Origin: Catalinimonas alkaloidigena
GTDB taxonomy: Bacteria; Bacteroidota; Bacteroidia; Cytophagales; Cyclobacteriaceae
NCBI RefSeq assembly: GCF_029504655.1
Contig: NZ_JAQFIL010000001.1
Location: 2,175,001-2,239,000 of the forward strand
Reading direction: 5' to 3'
Length of the DNA: 64,000 nt
Both the position numbers and the translations under genes were made by a program. Below, one piece after another: positions 7,435 through 15,400 of the stretch. Under the pieces are notes generated by a model, which did no database searches, had not been told where the DNA came from, and saw nothing but the letters and a program-made list of their open reading frames with translations. Positions within the stretch are counted from its first letter, which is position 1; each line of letters opens with the position of its first letter.

Positions 7435-8820
7435 ATGATAACTGTCCGGAATGTAAGCCTTGTAAAACACGGCAAAAAAATATTTGAGAAGCTCAACTGG
7501 AAGATAGAAGCAGGTGAGCATTGGGTAATCTGCGGAAATAACGGAAGTGGTAAAACTTTGCTTCTGGAACTATTAGCTGGTAAAGCACAGCTTTCTGAAG
7601 GAAAGGTGGCATATGACTTTATCCATGAAGATGGGTGGCATTCATATTTTGATGCACTCCGCAATAAAATACGCTATATACCGGCACATGCAGCACACAC
7701 CCTTCTGAAAAAGTATGACGGCCTCTTTTATCAGCAGCGATACTACGGTTCTTTTAATGAGGGCATTCCTTTGGTAAAAGATGTATTTGAAGAGAAACTG
7801 GAGCTTATTGATTTGCTTGATTTACCAGCAAGCTTTAGCATCACGAATTTGCTGGAGCTGCCCCTTACACGCCTTTCTAATGGTCAGTTCAAGAAAGTGC
7901 TAATCATACTTTATTTATTGCAGGGAGATGCACAACTCTTACTTTTAGACTACCCTTTTGAAGGATTAGACCATGAGAGCAGAAAGCACCTTTGTAGGTT
8001 TATTGATCATATTGCCCATGCCCAAGGGTTACAGGTGATTTTAACTGACCATTATCATGCACTGCCGGAAGTAATCAACCGCAGGTTGGTAGTCCGTGAT
8101 AATATGCTTGACCAACAGGAAATGATTTCACCTTCCAAAGAAGGGGTAATTGTACCCCAAAAAAATGAACAGCGGCCATCAGGTGGAAATGCATCCGTTG
8201 TAGAAATGAAAAACTTACGTATTCAATACGGTGATAAAGTTGTGCTGAAAAATTTCAACTGGAGGGTCAATCAAGGCGATAGATGGGTACTGGCAGGTAA
8301 GAATGGTTCTGGTAAAACCACACTTTTCAGTCTGATTTATGCCGATCATCCGCTGGCTTATAGCCAAGAGGTATACCTATTTGGGAAGCGAAGAGGCAGT
8401 GGAGAATCTATTTGGGATATCAAAAAGAGAATTAATTATCTGGGGCCTGAATTGATCAGCTTCATGAATCACCGTGGGATCAGAAGTAGCGCACTGGAAT
8501 ATTTGACACAGCATTTTAAGACATACAATGAAAATAGGCTAACAAATTTGATTACTTATTTTGAAGCAAATTCTTTTATCCAAAAGCCGGTTCATCAACT
8601 TTCCTCAGGACAGTTACAACTTATGTTATTGATCCAATGTTTTTTGGACGAGAAAGAATTGATACTGCTGGATGAACCTTTTCAGTTTCTGGATCCCACG
8701 CAAAAAATGCTTGTGCGTAGATACATGCAGGACTATCTCAATGAAAGTAAAACTCTTATTATGGTAACACATTATCAACAGGATATCGCTGAATGGGCAG
8801 AAAACATCATGTATATATAA
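7435..8820 (+). CDS. Double ABC ATPase, ModF/PhrA-like
   Basis: The 461-residue chain holds two complete ABC nucleotide-binding domains and no membrane segments, the layout of ModF. Domain 1: Walker A GNNGSGKT (34-41), signature LSNGQ (147-151), Walker B LLLLDYPF with Asp172, H-loop His206. Domain 2: Walker A GKNGSGKT (288-295), signature LSSGQ (389-393), Walker B LILLDEPF with Asp413-Glu414, H-loop His446. In domain 1 the catalytic Glu after the Walker B Asp is replaced by Tyr173, so that site probably binds but hydrolyses ATP poorly. The earlier TTG at 7405 would overlap the promoter, so I choose ATG 7435. No molybdate permease genes lie nearby, and the partner and role remain unknown. Confidence 0.85.
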   Translation: MITVRNVSLVKHGKKIFEKLNWKIEAGEHWVICGNNGSGKTLLLELLAGKAQLSEGKVAYDFIHEDGWHSYFDALRNKIRYIPAHAAHTLLKKYDGLFYQQRYYGSFNEGIPLVKDVFEEKLELIDLLDLPASFSITNLLELPLTRLSNGQFKKVLIILYLLQGDAQLLLLDYPFEGLDHESRKHLCRFIDHIAHAQGLQVILTDHYHALPEVINRRLVVRDNMLDQQEMISPSKEGVIVPQKNEQRPSGGNASVVEMKNLRIQYGDKVVLKNFNWRVNQGDRWVLAGKNGSGKTTLFSLIYADHPLAYSQEVYLFGKRRGSGESIWDIKKRINYLGPELISFMNHRGIRSSALEYLTQHFKTYNENRLTNLITYFEANSFIQKPVHQLSSGQLQLMLLIQCFLDEKELILLDEPFQFLDPTQKMLVRRYMQDYLNESKTLIMVTHYQQDIAEWAENIMYI

Positions 8821-8863
8821 TGTACATTGAAGGTACATCTACAGGTCCAGGATTTGATATAGA

Positions 8864-9045
8864 ATAGAAGTTACGCAAAATCGGTTTAGAAAATAAAGAT
8901 TAAGTGTAGGGAGGGTAAAATTGTGCTTGCTGTGTGGATTTTGTGCGTACATCTATTTTTTTTCCTTGATCAATAACATAGAAGAGAGATAAAGTGACAT
9001 TAACGTTATCATAATCATTTCTCAAGGAAACTGCGTAACTCCTAT
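8864..9045. repeat. Possible MITE or insertion-sequence remnant (182 bp)
   Basis: A 14-base inverted repeat with one mismatch bounds the segment. The left end, 8864-8877, reads ATAGAAGTTACGCA; the right end, 9032-9045, is its complement with G for A at the fifth base. AGA flanks both ends (8861-8863 and 9046-9048) as a possible 3-base target duplication. Inside, TTTCCTTGA (8961-8969) pairs perfectly with TCAAGGAAA (9022-9030). The segment has no ORF and fills most of the 320-base gap before the DUF1206 gene. It looks like a non-autonomous mobile element, but I see only one copy in this window. Confidence 0.4.
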
Positions 9046-9140
9046 AGAAAAAATATTTAAACAATTTTCCTCTAAGCAAGTAATACTAGTTGACATAGTA
9101 AGATTGACTTTTTTAAACTTTTAAACTAAACTTTTTAACC

Positions 9141-10001
9141 ATGAACGATATTACCACAGCTGCCAAATCCGCTGGCAGAAAAGCTCAAGGCAATCTTCCT
9201 GAAACAGAAAAATGGGTAGAAAAACTTGCCCGTTTTGGCTATGCTTCCAAAGGCGTAATTTACATACTTATTGGGGTTTTAGCAGCTATGGCAGCTTTCG
9301 GAGCAGGAGGACAGACTTCAGGAACGCAAGGAATTTTTCAGAAAATCCTTTCACAACCTTTTGGAAAAATTCTATTGGGAATTGTTGCTGTAGGCTTTGT
9401 AGGATATGCTGTCTGGCGATTAGTTGCAGCGATTAAAGATGCTGAACATAAAGGAAATGATACAAAAGGAATTCTTTTCAGAATTGGATATGTAGCTAGT
9501 GGAGTGATTTATGGATATTTTGCTTTTCAGGCTTTTAAAATGATCTTTGGTGCTGGTGGTGGAAGCGGCTCTGGAGGTGGGGATGGACAGCAAATGTTTG
9601 TCAGTAAGCTGCTAGAGCAACCTGCCGGACAGTGGTTGGTAGGTATTGTGGCAGTAGCAGCTTTTGCAAAAGGTATATATCAAATTTACAAAGGATGGAC
9701 TAATAAATTTGGTAATGATGTAAGAGATGGTGGAGTGAAGAGAGAGATCAAAGATTTGTATATGAAATTAGGTAAAGCTGGTTTTATTGCAAGAGGAGTT
9801 GTATTTGCTATAGTAGGCTTCTTCTTCTTTAAAGCGGCAATTACTGCAAGTTCTTCTCAAGCAGGAGGTACCGACAAAGTATTTAGTTTTTTAAGTTCAA
9901 CAGGAGGTCCCTGGTTGATGGGACTTATAGCTATAGGTTTGGCAGGATATGGTGTATTTCAATTAGTAAAAGCCAGATATAAGCCATTTAATACCAATTA
10001 A
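9141..10001 (+). CDS. DUF1206 membrane protein
   Basis: The 286-residue protein has six TM helices arranged as three repeats of a two-helix unit. Each unit begins with a G-[YF]-x-[AS]-x-G-V pattern (FGYASKGVIYILIGV near residue 33, IGYVASGVIYGYFAF near 110, AGFIARGVVFAIVGF near 215) and closes with a G-x-x-x-x-G-[IVY] helix (GKILLGIVAVGFVGYAVW and similar). This is the DUF1206 architecture. A Gly/Ser-rich loop near residues 138-150 links units 1 and 2. It is an inner-membrane protein of unknown function. A hairpin terminator follows 25 bases after the stop, so it is monocistronic. Confidence 0.85.
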   Translation: MNDITTAAKSAGRKAQGNLPETEKWVEKLARFGYASKGVIYILIGVLAAMAAFGAGGQTSGTQGIFQKILSQPFGKILLGIVAVGFVGYAVWRLVAAIKDAEHKGNDTKGILFRIGYVASGVIYGYFAFQAFKMIFGAGGGSGSGGGDGQQMFVSKLLEQPAGQWLVGIVAVAAFAKGIYQIYKGWTNKFGNDVRDGGVKREIKDLYMKLGKAGFIARGVVFAIVGFFFFKAAITASSSQAGGTDKVFSFLSSTGGPWLMGLIAIGLAGYGVFQLVKARYKPFNTN

Positions 10002-10026
10002 GAAATAAAGTGCGTTCAGCTTATAT

Positions 10027-10067
10027 ACCGGAGAATGGTGATCATACTGTTTTCCGGTTTTTTTATG
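10027..10067 (+). terminator. Rho-independent terminator of the DUF1206 gene
   Basis: ACCGGAGAA at 10027-10035 pairs with TTTTCCGGT at 10050-10058 (nine pairs, one of them G-U), with a loop of about 14 bases, followed directly by a run of T. Position and polarity fit termination of the gene ending at 10001. Confidence 0.75.
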
Positions 10068-10217
10068 TCTGACCCTGATCCTTTACAGGCGTCAGATTTA
10101 TTTTATTTATAGGTTACAATGCTTTGCTCAGAAAATACTAACTTATAGCTATACACCAAAGTCATAGATCTGACCCTTAGCAGAATTAGGTGCCTATTAG
10201 CAGGCCAGTTGCTGATT

Positions 10218-10250
10218 AAAAAAGCTTGATTTCATCATGGCTTTTTTGTG
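10218..10250. terminator. Second, bidirectional-type terminator hairpin
   Basis: AAAAAAGC at 10218-10225 pairs with GCTTTTTT at 10240-10247, and the 14-base interior can pair further (TGAT with ATCA). An A-run on one side and a T-run on the other would work on both strands. It has no gene of its own, so it may end a small transcript made from 10068-10217, or shield the next gene. Confidence 0.5.
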
Positions 10251-10338
10251 GGTAAGGGAGCACTGCTCAGGTACATAGAAATGGCCTTTGAGGCCTGATG
10301 TAATCTACCAGTGAATACAACCATACTACTGATAAGCT

Positions 10339-12438
10339 ATGATACTCCTTAAACGACACCCCTTCCCAAGTAAATCTGTATTTCTACTTTCGCTATTGTT
10401 TCTTTTTATCCAATGTGGTGAGGATGACACGGACGACCCTGCGCCTGATCCTGAACCACCGGCAGTTACTGCCATCAATCCCAGTAGCGGACCAGTCGGT
10501 ACAGAAGTTACAATCACCGGAGAAAACTTCAGCGAAAGCACTACAGGAAATACTATTCAATTTAATGGTACACCTGCCATTGCTAAATCAGCCTCTGCTA
10601 CCACCTTAGTAGTTTATGTTCCCGCCGGGGCTACAACTGGCGCGCTTACCGTCACGGTAAACAATGAAACGGCTACCGGCCCGGTATTTACGGTAGAAGA
10701 AGAGGAGCCTGATAATATTTTTAACTGTGATGAAAATGAGATAAGCACATCTACCACCTGGGAGGATGTAGCTGCCGGCGATGCTGTAGATTATGTGATC
10801 AAGTGTGCAATTACGATCAACAATGACGCGCTCTTAACCATTGCTCCCGGTGTGATTATTCAGTTTGAGGGGGATGAGAGTGGCTTGTTTACCAGTGATG
10901 GTGGTGGTTTAAAAGCGGTAGGAAACGAAGATAATCCAATCAAATTTATAGGAACCTCTGCTCAGAAAGGGGTATGGAAAGGTGTTTACTTTGGCTCTAC
11001 CCATCCTGAAAACAGACTGGAATACGTCGAGCTTATGCATGCAGGAAGGACGGCATCTGCCCAGTCTGATGAAAAAGGGGCAGTACAACTAAGCCGAGAA
11101 GCGAATTCGCGCGGAAGTATTGTCAACTGTATAATTGAAGATAATGATGGCTATGGTGTCTTCATTACAGAAGACAGTGAGCTGGAAGCGTTTAGTGGAA
11201 ATGTAATCACTAACAATGCGCTTTCACCGGTTGGTATTTTCTTTGGTCAGTTGGGTTTATTGGATGCCACTTCTACATATGCTCCAGATAATGGTCAGGA
11301 ATATATAGAGGTAAGGAGAGATGTTTTAGACACTGATGCTACCCTTTCTAGTCTGGAAGTACCCTTTAGATTTGTTGAAAACAATGCTTATTTTGTCCAA
11401 AGTGCAATGACTGTTGAGGCAGGGGCTATTCTTGAATTTGCCTCGGGCTCAGCATTACGATTGGGTAATCAAAGCTCAGACTGCAGCCTTACTACGGCTT
11501 CATTAATGGCTGTAGGTACAGAAGAGGCACCGATTACTTTCCGGGGAGCAACTGAGGGAAGTGGCAGTTGGCTGGGTATAGGTTTTAATTCATCCAGTCC
11601 AAACAACCAGTTGATTCATTGTAACATCAGTGGAGCGGGCGCAGCGAAAATATACAATGCAAGTCATGAGCCAGCTAATATAGTATTGCAGTGCGAAAGC
11701 AGAGTTAAAATCCAGAATACTACCATCTCCTGGAGTGGTAAGCATGGTATTGTCATTCACGATGAAGATGCAAGACTTGAGGAATTTGTAGATAATACTT
11801 TAACTGATAATGAGGCTTCTCCCATTGCTTTACATTTTCATCAGCTTGATCAACTGGATGCTTCAACAGTTTATGAAGAAGGAAATGTCAACCCTTACAT
11901 AAATGTTATCGGAAGCGTGCTGGCAGATAATGATATGACGGTTGCCGCCCTGGAAGTGCCTTACCGCATCAGTGTAGCAAACAATGGACGTATTCCCTAT
12001 GTAGAAAGAGCGCTTACCATTGAGCCGGGGGTTGTGATGGAATTTGAAACTTCTTCCGGTATTAAGCTGGGTAACCCCGGTGCTGACTGTGTTGATAATA
12101 CCGGCTCATTCAACGCGGTGGGAACAGTTGAATCCCCGATCATATTCAAGGGCGTAAGCGAAGGGCAAGGGACCTGGCAAGGCATAGGCATTAATTCAAG
12201 CACCTCTCTCAATCACCTGGCTTTTTGTGAAATCTCCGGAGGAGGAGCAGGACAGATGTACAATGCCGGAGGTCAGGGTAATATTGTGATGCAGTGTGAA
12301 GCTACCCTTAAGGTTGAAAACTGCGTAATCATTGACAGTGGTGGATGGGGAATAGATTTTGTGAATAATGGAAATACTTTGGATGAGTCAGATAATACTT
12401 TTGATAACAATACCTCTGGTGATATAGCCGGGCAATAG
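10339..12438 (+). CDS. Surface lipoprotein with TIG domain and beta-helix repeats
   Basis: The 699-residue protein begins with a lipoprotein signal: LFLFIQC with Cys26, followed by acidic GEDDTDD, which resembles a Bacteroidota surface-export signal. Residues about 42-118 form an IPT/TIG immunoglobulin-like domain (VTAINPSSGPVGTEVTITGENF, and TVTVNNETATGPVFTV). The rest is about three copies of a ~190-residue unit, each with an LTIAPGV(I/V)(I/M)-x-FE strand, an AVGTxExPIxFxG turn, and a W-x-G-I-x-x-x-S-S-x-x-N-x-L coil, typical of right-handed parallel beta-helices. The function is probably binding of an extracellular polymer or matrix. No catalytic residues are recognised. It stands alone, with terminators upstream. 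Confidence 0.8.
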   Translation: MILLKRHPFPSKSVFLLSLLFLFIQCGEDDTDDPAPDPEPPAVTAINPSSGPVGTEVTITGENFSESTTGNTIQFNGTPAIAKSASATTLVVYVPAGATTGALTVTVNNETATGPVFTVEEEEPDNIFNCDENEISTSTTWEDVAAGDAVDYVIKCAITINNDALLTIAPGVIIQFEGDESGLFTSDGGGLKAVGNEDNPIKFIGTSAQKGVWKGVYFGSTHPENRLEYVELMHAGRTASAQSDEKGAVQLSREANSRGSIVNCIIEDNDGYGVFITEDSELEAFSGNVITNNALSPVGIFFGQLGLLDATSTYAPDNGQEYIEVRRDVLDTDATLSSLEVPFRFVENNAYFVQSAMTVEAGAILEFASGSALRLGNQSSDCSLTTASLMAVGTEEAPITFRGATEGSGSWLGIGFNSSSPNNQLIHCNISGAGAAKIYNASHEPANIVLQCESRVKIQNTTISWSGKHGIVIHDEDARLEEFVDNTLTDNEASPIALHFHQLDQLDASTVYEEGNVNPYINVIGSVLADNDMTVAALEVPYRISVANNGRIPYVERALTIEPGVVMEFETSSGIKLGNPGADCVDNTGSFNAVGTVESPIIFKGVSEGQGTWQGIGINSSTSLNHLAFCEISGGGAGQMYNAGGQGNIVMQCEATLKVENCVIIDSGGWGIDFVNNGNTLDESDNTFDNNTSGDIAGQ

Positions 12439-12551
12439 AGCCATGTAATTTATGGCATAACACTCAAAATCTTACCAGAGAAAGCAAAGAGGTATTTTGG
12501 AAAGGCAATTCGTGTTTTGACTACTTTATTTTGGCGGCAAAAAGTATAAAA

Positions 12552-12971
12552 ATGGAATATTTTAAAAACGAATTTGCCATGATCAACTATCTGGATGATG
12601 TTAAAACTGTTGAACTTGTCTGGAAGCAAACTACAAACAGCCAGAAATATCGTGAGATTTTTGCCAAAGGCGTAGAAGCATTGGAGAAATATCAAATTTC
12701 TAACTGGCTTTCTGATACTACAGATCAAGGCCTGGTTTCTCCTGAAGACAGAAAATGGTTAGAGTCTCATATGATACCTACTGCTGTACAAAAAGGTCTA
12801 AGAAATATAGCCGTACTCGTTTCTAAAGATGTTTTCAAGAAATATTATGTAGATAGTGTACGCAAACATGTTGAGAAATCACACCTGTGCATGCAGTATT
12901 TTGATAAGCGTGAAGATGCAATACAGTGGCTCAACGAAATTAATAATGCCAGATTAGCACAGTCAGCATAA
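12552..12971 (+). CDS. SpoIIAA-like / STAS-SEC14 domain protein
   Basis: The 139-residue soluble protein matches the small SpoIIAA-like family seen in Cytophagales: an N-terminal beta pair (YFKNEFAMINYLDDVKTVELVWK), a helix (KYREIFAKGVEALEKYQ), the strand ISNWLSDTTDQGLVSPEDRKWLE, and a hydrophobic strand NIAVLVSKDVF, ending with the pattern EDAIQWLNE. The frame is open from a TTG at 12531, but ATG 12552 (MEYFKNEF) aligns better with the family start. The role is unknown; relatives may bind lipids or anti-sigma partners, but no such gene is adjacent. It ends in a strong terminator. Confidence 0.7.
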   Translation: MEYFKNEFAMINYLDDVKTVELVWKQTTNSQKYREIFAKGVEALEKYQISNWLSDTTDQGLVSPEDRKWLESHMIPTAVQKGLRNIAVLVSKDVFKKYYVDSVRKHVEKSHLCMQYFDKREDAIQWLNEINNARLAQSA

Positions 12972-13003
12972 TTTAAAATTTAACTTACTACTCTTTCAAT
13001 CAT

Positions 13004-13038
13004 GTCCTCAGTATTCATTGATGCTGAGGACTTTTTTT
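13004..13038 (+). terminator. Rho-independent terminator
   Basis: GTCCTCAG (13004-13011) pairs with CTGAGGAC (13024-13031). Three more inner pairs (one G-U) leave a six-base loop, and seven T follow. It ends the SpoIIAA-like gene and sits in the 84-base gap before the convergent acyl-CoA dehydrogenase gene. Confidence 0.85.
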
Positions 13039-13055
13039 GACGCATGAACAACGTG

Positions 13056-14201
13056 TTATTCCCAGGCAGCTAATGGTGATTTTTTTTGGAGTAAAAACTC
13101 TCCACTAAACTGATGCTGAGATTTTTCCGGTAATGGATGAAAAATTCCGGCTTGCACATCTCTGAACAGTCTTTCCAGTGTAAAAGCTCTGAAAAAGCTC
13201 CTGCCTCCCACGGCTTCCATAGCTTTTTCTACCGCTTTTATCGCAGATTTGGCTACCAATGACTTCCTGCACATCATGGCTTGTCCCATATGATCAGTAG
13301 GTTGGAAATCAAAGTTATTGCATAAACCAATCATATCTTTGAGCACTACCTGGGCATTAATAAGTTCGTTATTCATTTCCCCAATAAGTACTGGCATATG
13401 TGGTTTTACGCTCACATTTTTCAATGCTGTTTCTACTGCCTGTTCTGCGATGCCTACGTAAACAGACATGATAAGAGGCAGGGCTACTGTCAATACTACA
13501 TTCCAGAACATATGATATTCCCCTTGGGGTCTGCTTAGCACTATGGCTGATTCGGGTACAAACACTTGGTCCAGTTTGACAGTATGTGAGCCAGTGCCTC
13601 TCATGCCCAGTGTATGCCAATTATCCATGACAAATACACCTTTGGTATGCATAGGGATAGGGAAATGAAGAACTTGCCATCCTTTTTCAGGATCCTTATA
13701 AGGAGCACTGGTCACCAATACATCACCAACACTGGCCTGACTGGCAAAGTGCTTCTCCGCACTTACTAAATATCCACCTTCAACTTTCTCCATTTTGCCA
13801 TTTGATTCCAGCCAGTCACGAGCTCCAGTGCTAATAAGAGTTAGCTGCTGGTTGACCACTTTTTTCAGTACGACTTCACCCCCTTTTCCATGTTTATATT
13901 TCCAGATATTGGCTGCCAGAAGGTGCTGGTGCATGGAAAGAGCCAATGCCGTTGAGCTGTCGTAGTGAGCAATCTCTCTCAACATACTGCACATTTGGGC
14001 ATGTGATAATCCTTGCCCTCCCAATGCTGTGGGAATCATCGCAGTGAAGAACTTATGCTCTTTTAAGGCTACGTAGTTTTCTTTTACAAAAGTGTCAGAA
14101 GCGTCATAACGAGCTGCTCTACTGACAAAATCTTTTCCCAGCGAATGTATTAGTTCTGTCCATTGGGTTATCGTTGCTTGTTCCTCTTTTACTGCATCCA
14201 T
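13056..14201 (-). CDS. Acyl-CoA dehydrogenase-family flavoprotein
   Basis: The 381-residue protein shows the three-domain acyl-CoA dehydrogenase fold. The N-terminal helical domain includes IPTALGGQGLSHAQMCSMLREIA; the middle beta domain has a flavin-contact region (TGARDWLESNG, EKHFASQASVGDVLVTSA) and the WHTLGMRGTGSHTVKLDQVFVP motif; the C-terminal helices carry AIKAVEKAMEAVGGRSFFR and LERLFRDVQAG. The LGMRGTGSHTV form and the lack of a clear catalytic Glu place it near the DszC/HpaH-type flavin monooxygenase branch rather than fatty-acid beta-oxidation. That is inference. The cofactor is FAD or FMN and the substrate is unknown. An AraC gene lies upstream in the same orientation, 122 bases away. 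Confidence 0.8.
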   Translation of the reverse strand: MDAVKEEQATITQWTELIHSLGKDFVSRAARYDASDTFVKENYVALKEHKFFTAMIPTALGGQGLSHAQMCSMLREIAHYDSSTALALSMHQHLLAANIWKYKHGKGGEVVLKKVVNQQLTLISTGARDWLESNGKMEKVEGGYLVSAEKHFASQASVGDVLVTSAPYKDPEKGWQVLHFPIPMHTKGVFVMDNWHTLGMRGTGSHTVKLDQVFVPESAIVLSRPQGEYHMFWNVVLTVALPLIMSVYVGIAEQAVETALKNVSVKPHMPVLIGEMNNELINAQVVLKDMIGLCNNFDFQPTDHMGQAMMCRKSLVAKSAIKAVEKAMEAVGGRSFFRAFTLERLFRDVQAGIFHPLPEKSQHQFSGEFLLQKKSPLAAWE

Positions 14202-14323
14202 AAAAGTATATTTTTATATGAAGAAAAAAACTTCAAGCCTGGCTGGACTTGAATACTTTGTCAAGCTAACAACTAAGAGAATAAACAGCTTTGCTGAAAA
14301 GACGAGAGTTTGTGCTGAGAAGC

Positions 14324-15202
14324 TTAAATTAAAGTTGCTTTATTCAGGGACTTCACCTTTTTAAAGGAAGTAGGCGTAGCACCATATTTTTCTTTGAACA
14401 CCCGGGTAAAATGAGAAGGGTTTTCAAAACCACAGTCCATCAGTAGGTCGTTTATAGGCAAACTTGTGTTTTCCAATAGTGTCCGGGCATGTTCCAGGCG
14501 CTTTTGGGTGAGCCATCGCCCGGGCGAACAGCCGTATATTTCTTTGAAATCGCGTTTAAAAATACTTAAGCTTCTGCCACAAATTCTGGCAAATTGTTCC
14601 AGTGAAAGTTTGTAGGTAAAATTCGCTTCCATGATTGCCCGGATTGAAGGCTTGGTTTGAAAACAAATAGACTGCCAATAGGCATGCAACTGCCTATGCT
14701 TTGCAGAGGAAGCGAGATTAAGCAGTAACTCTTTGAACTTTAACTCAAGCAAACAGCTATCAGGCGCATCCTTCTGATAAAAATATGCATAAAGTGACTG
14801 AAAGTAAGTATCCAACGTACGATCAAGATGTACAGGAATCACATTGTCTGAAGCATCAACAACTGCTTTTGACTTTGACAGTTGATGCTTTCCAATCACT
14901 TCTTTGATAAATGAATCAGGCACAAAAATGAAAAGCGCACAAAAGTCTTCTTTAAAGAACTTATGGATGATATTAGCTCCTTTTTTGACGAAAATCATTT
15001 CACCGGCGTGGACCAGGTATTCTTTTTGACGGGTATTCCACTGCTTTTTTCCGGAGAGTACGTAGACAAAGTAATTGCAGTGTGACCAGATGTCAAATAC
15101 AGATTTTTCTTCCAGGCACTTAAATTCAGTGAAGAGCATTTCCGACACTTTAAACTGACGGAAAAGAGGATTTTCACTCGCCGCTTCAAATAGATTTATC
15201 AT
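14324..15202 (-). CDS. AraC-family transcriptional regulator
   Basis: The C-terminal ~100 residues contain two helix-turn-helix motifs: LSLEQFARICGRSLSIFKRDFKEIYG, and the hallmark second motif INDLLMDCGFENPSHFTRVFKEKYGATPTSFK. The N-terminal half is a cupin-like sensing domain (YFVYVLSGKKQWNTRQKEYLVHAGEMIFVKKGA). From ATG 15202 (MINLFEAASENP) the protein has 292 residues; the longer frame to 15265 would add a hydrophobic leader that makes little sense for a DNA-binding protein. It is transcribed away from the TonB-dependent receptor, with a palindromic site between them, and is the likely regulator of that receptor. The inducer is unknown. Confidence 0.85.
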   Translation of the reverse strand: MINLFEAASENPLFRQFKVSEMLFTEFKCLEEKSVFDIWSHCNYFVYVLSGKKQWNTRQKEYLVHAGEMIFVKKGANIIHKFFKEDFCALFIFVPDSFIKEVIGKHQLSKSKAVVDASDNVIPVHLDRTLDTYFQSLYAYFYQKDAPDSCLLELKFKELLLNLASSAKHRQLHAYWQSICFQTKPSIRAIMEANFTYKLSLEQFARICGRSLSIFKRDFKEIYGCSPGRWLTQKRLEHARTLLENTSLPINDLLMDCGFENPSHFTRVFKEKYGATPTSFKKVKSLNKATLI

Positions 15203-15350
15203 CAATAGTAATTTACTGATAGTAAGAAGGATTAGCAAGTAGAAGTATCGGATTTTGACGTTCACCTTGCTATTGGTCTACTGCCTGGATTGATTTATCT
15301 AATTTTTAAGATACTTGGGCTTAAAAGCTTCGTTTCTCCTCTTCAAATGC

Positions 15351-15368
15351 TATTTTGCGAGCAAAATA
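15351..15368. promoter_or_regulatory. 18-bp perfect dyad upstream of the TonB-dependent receptor
   Basis: TATTTTGC (15351-15358), spacer GA, then GCAAAATA (15361-15368) form a perfect palindrome. It ends 32 bases before the receptor's ATG at 15401 and lies in the intergenic region shared with the AraC gene. It is a candidate operator, or a small hairpin in the leader. It also supports choosing ATG 15401 over the upstream TTG at 15290, which would place the palindrome inside the coding region. Confidence 0.5.
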
Positions 15369-15400
15369 CCGACAAGCTAAAACAACTTACAATAAACAAC

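Noticed and set aside
12441..12457. GCCAT/ATGGC inverted repeat after the TIG lipoprotein
   Set aside because: The stem is only five pairs with no T-run, too weak to call a terminator.
15290..15400. TTG start at 15290 for the TonB-dependent receptor
   Set aside because: It would add 37 residues before the signal peptide and put the 18-bp dyad inside the gene; ATG 15401 gives a normal signal peptide.
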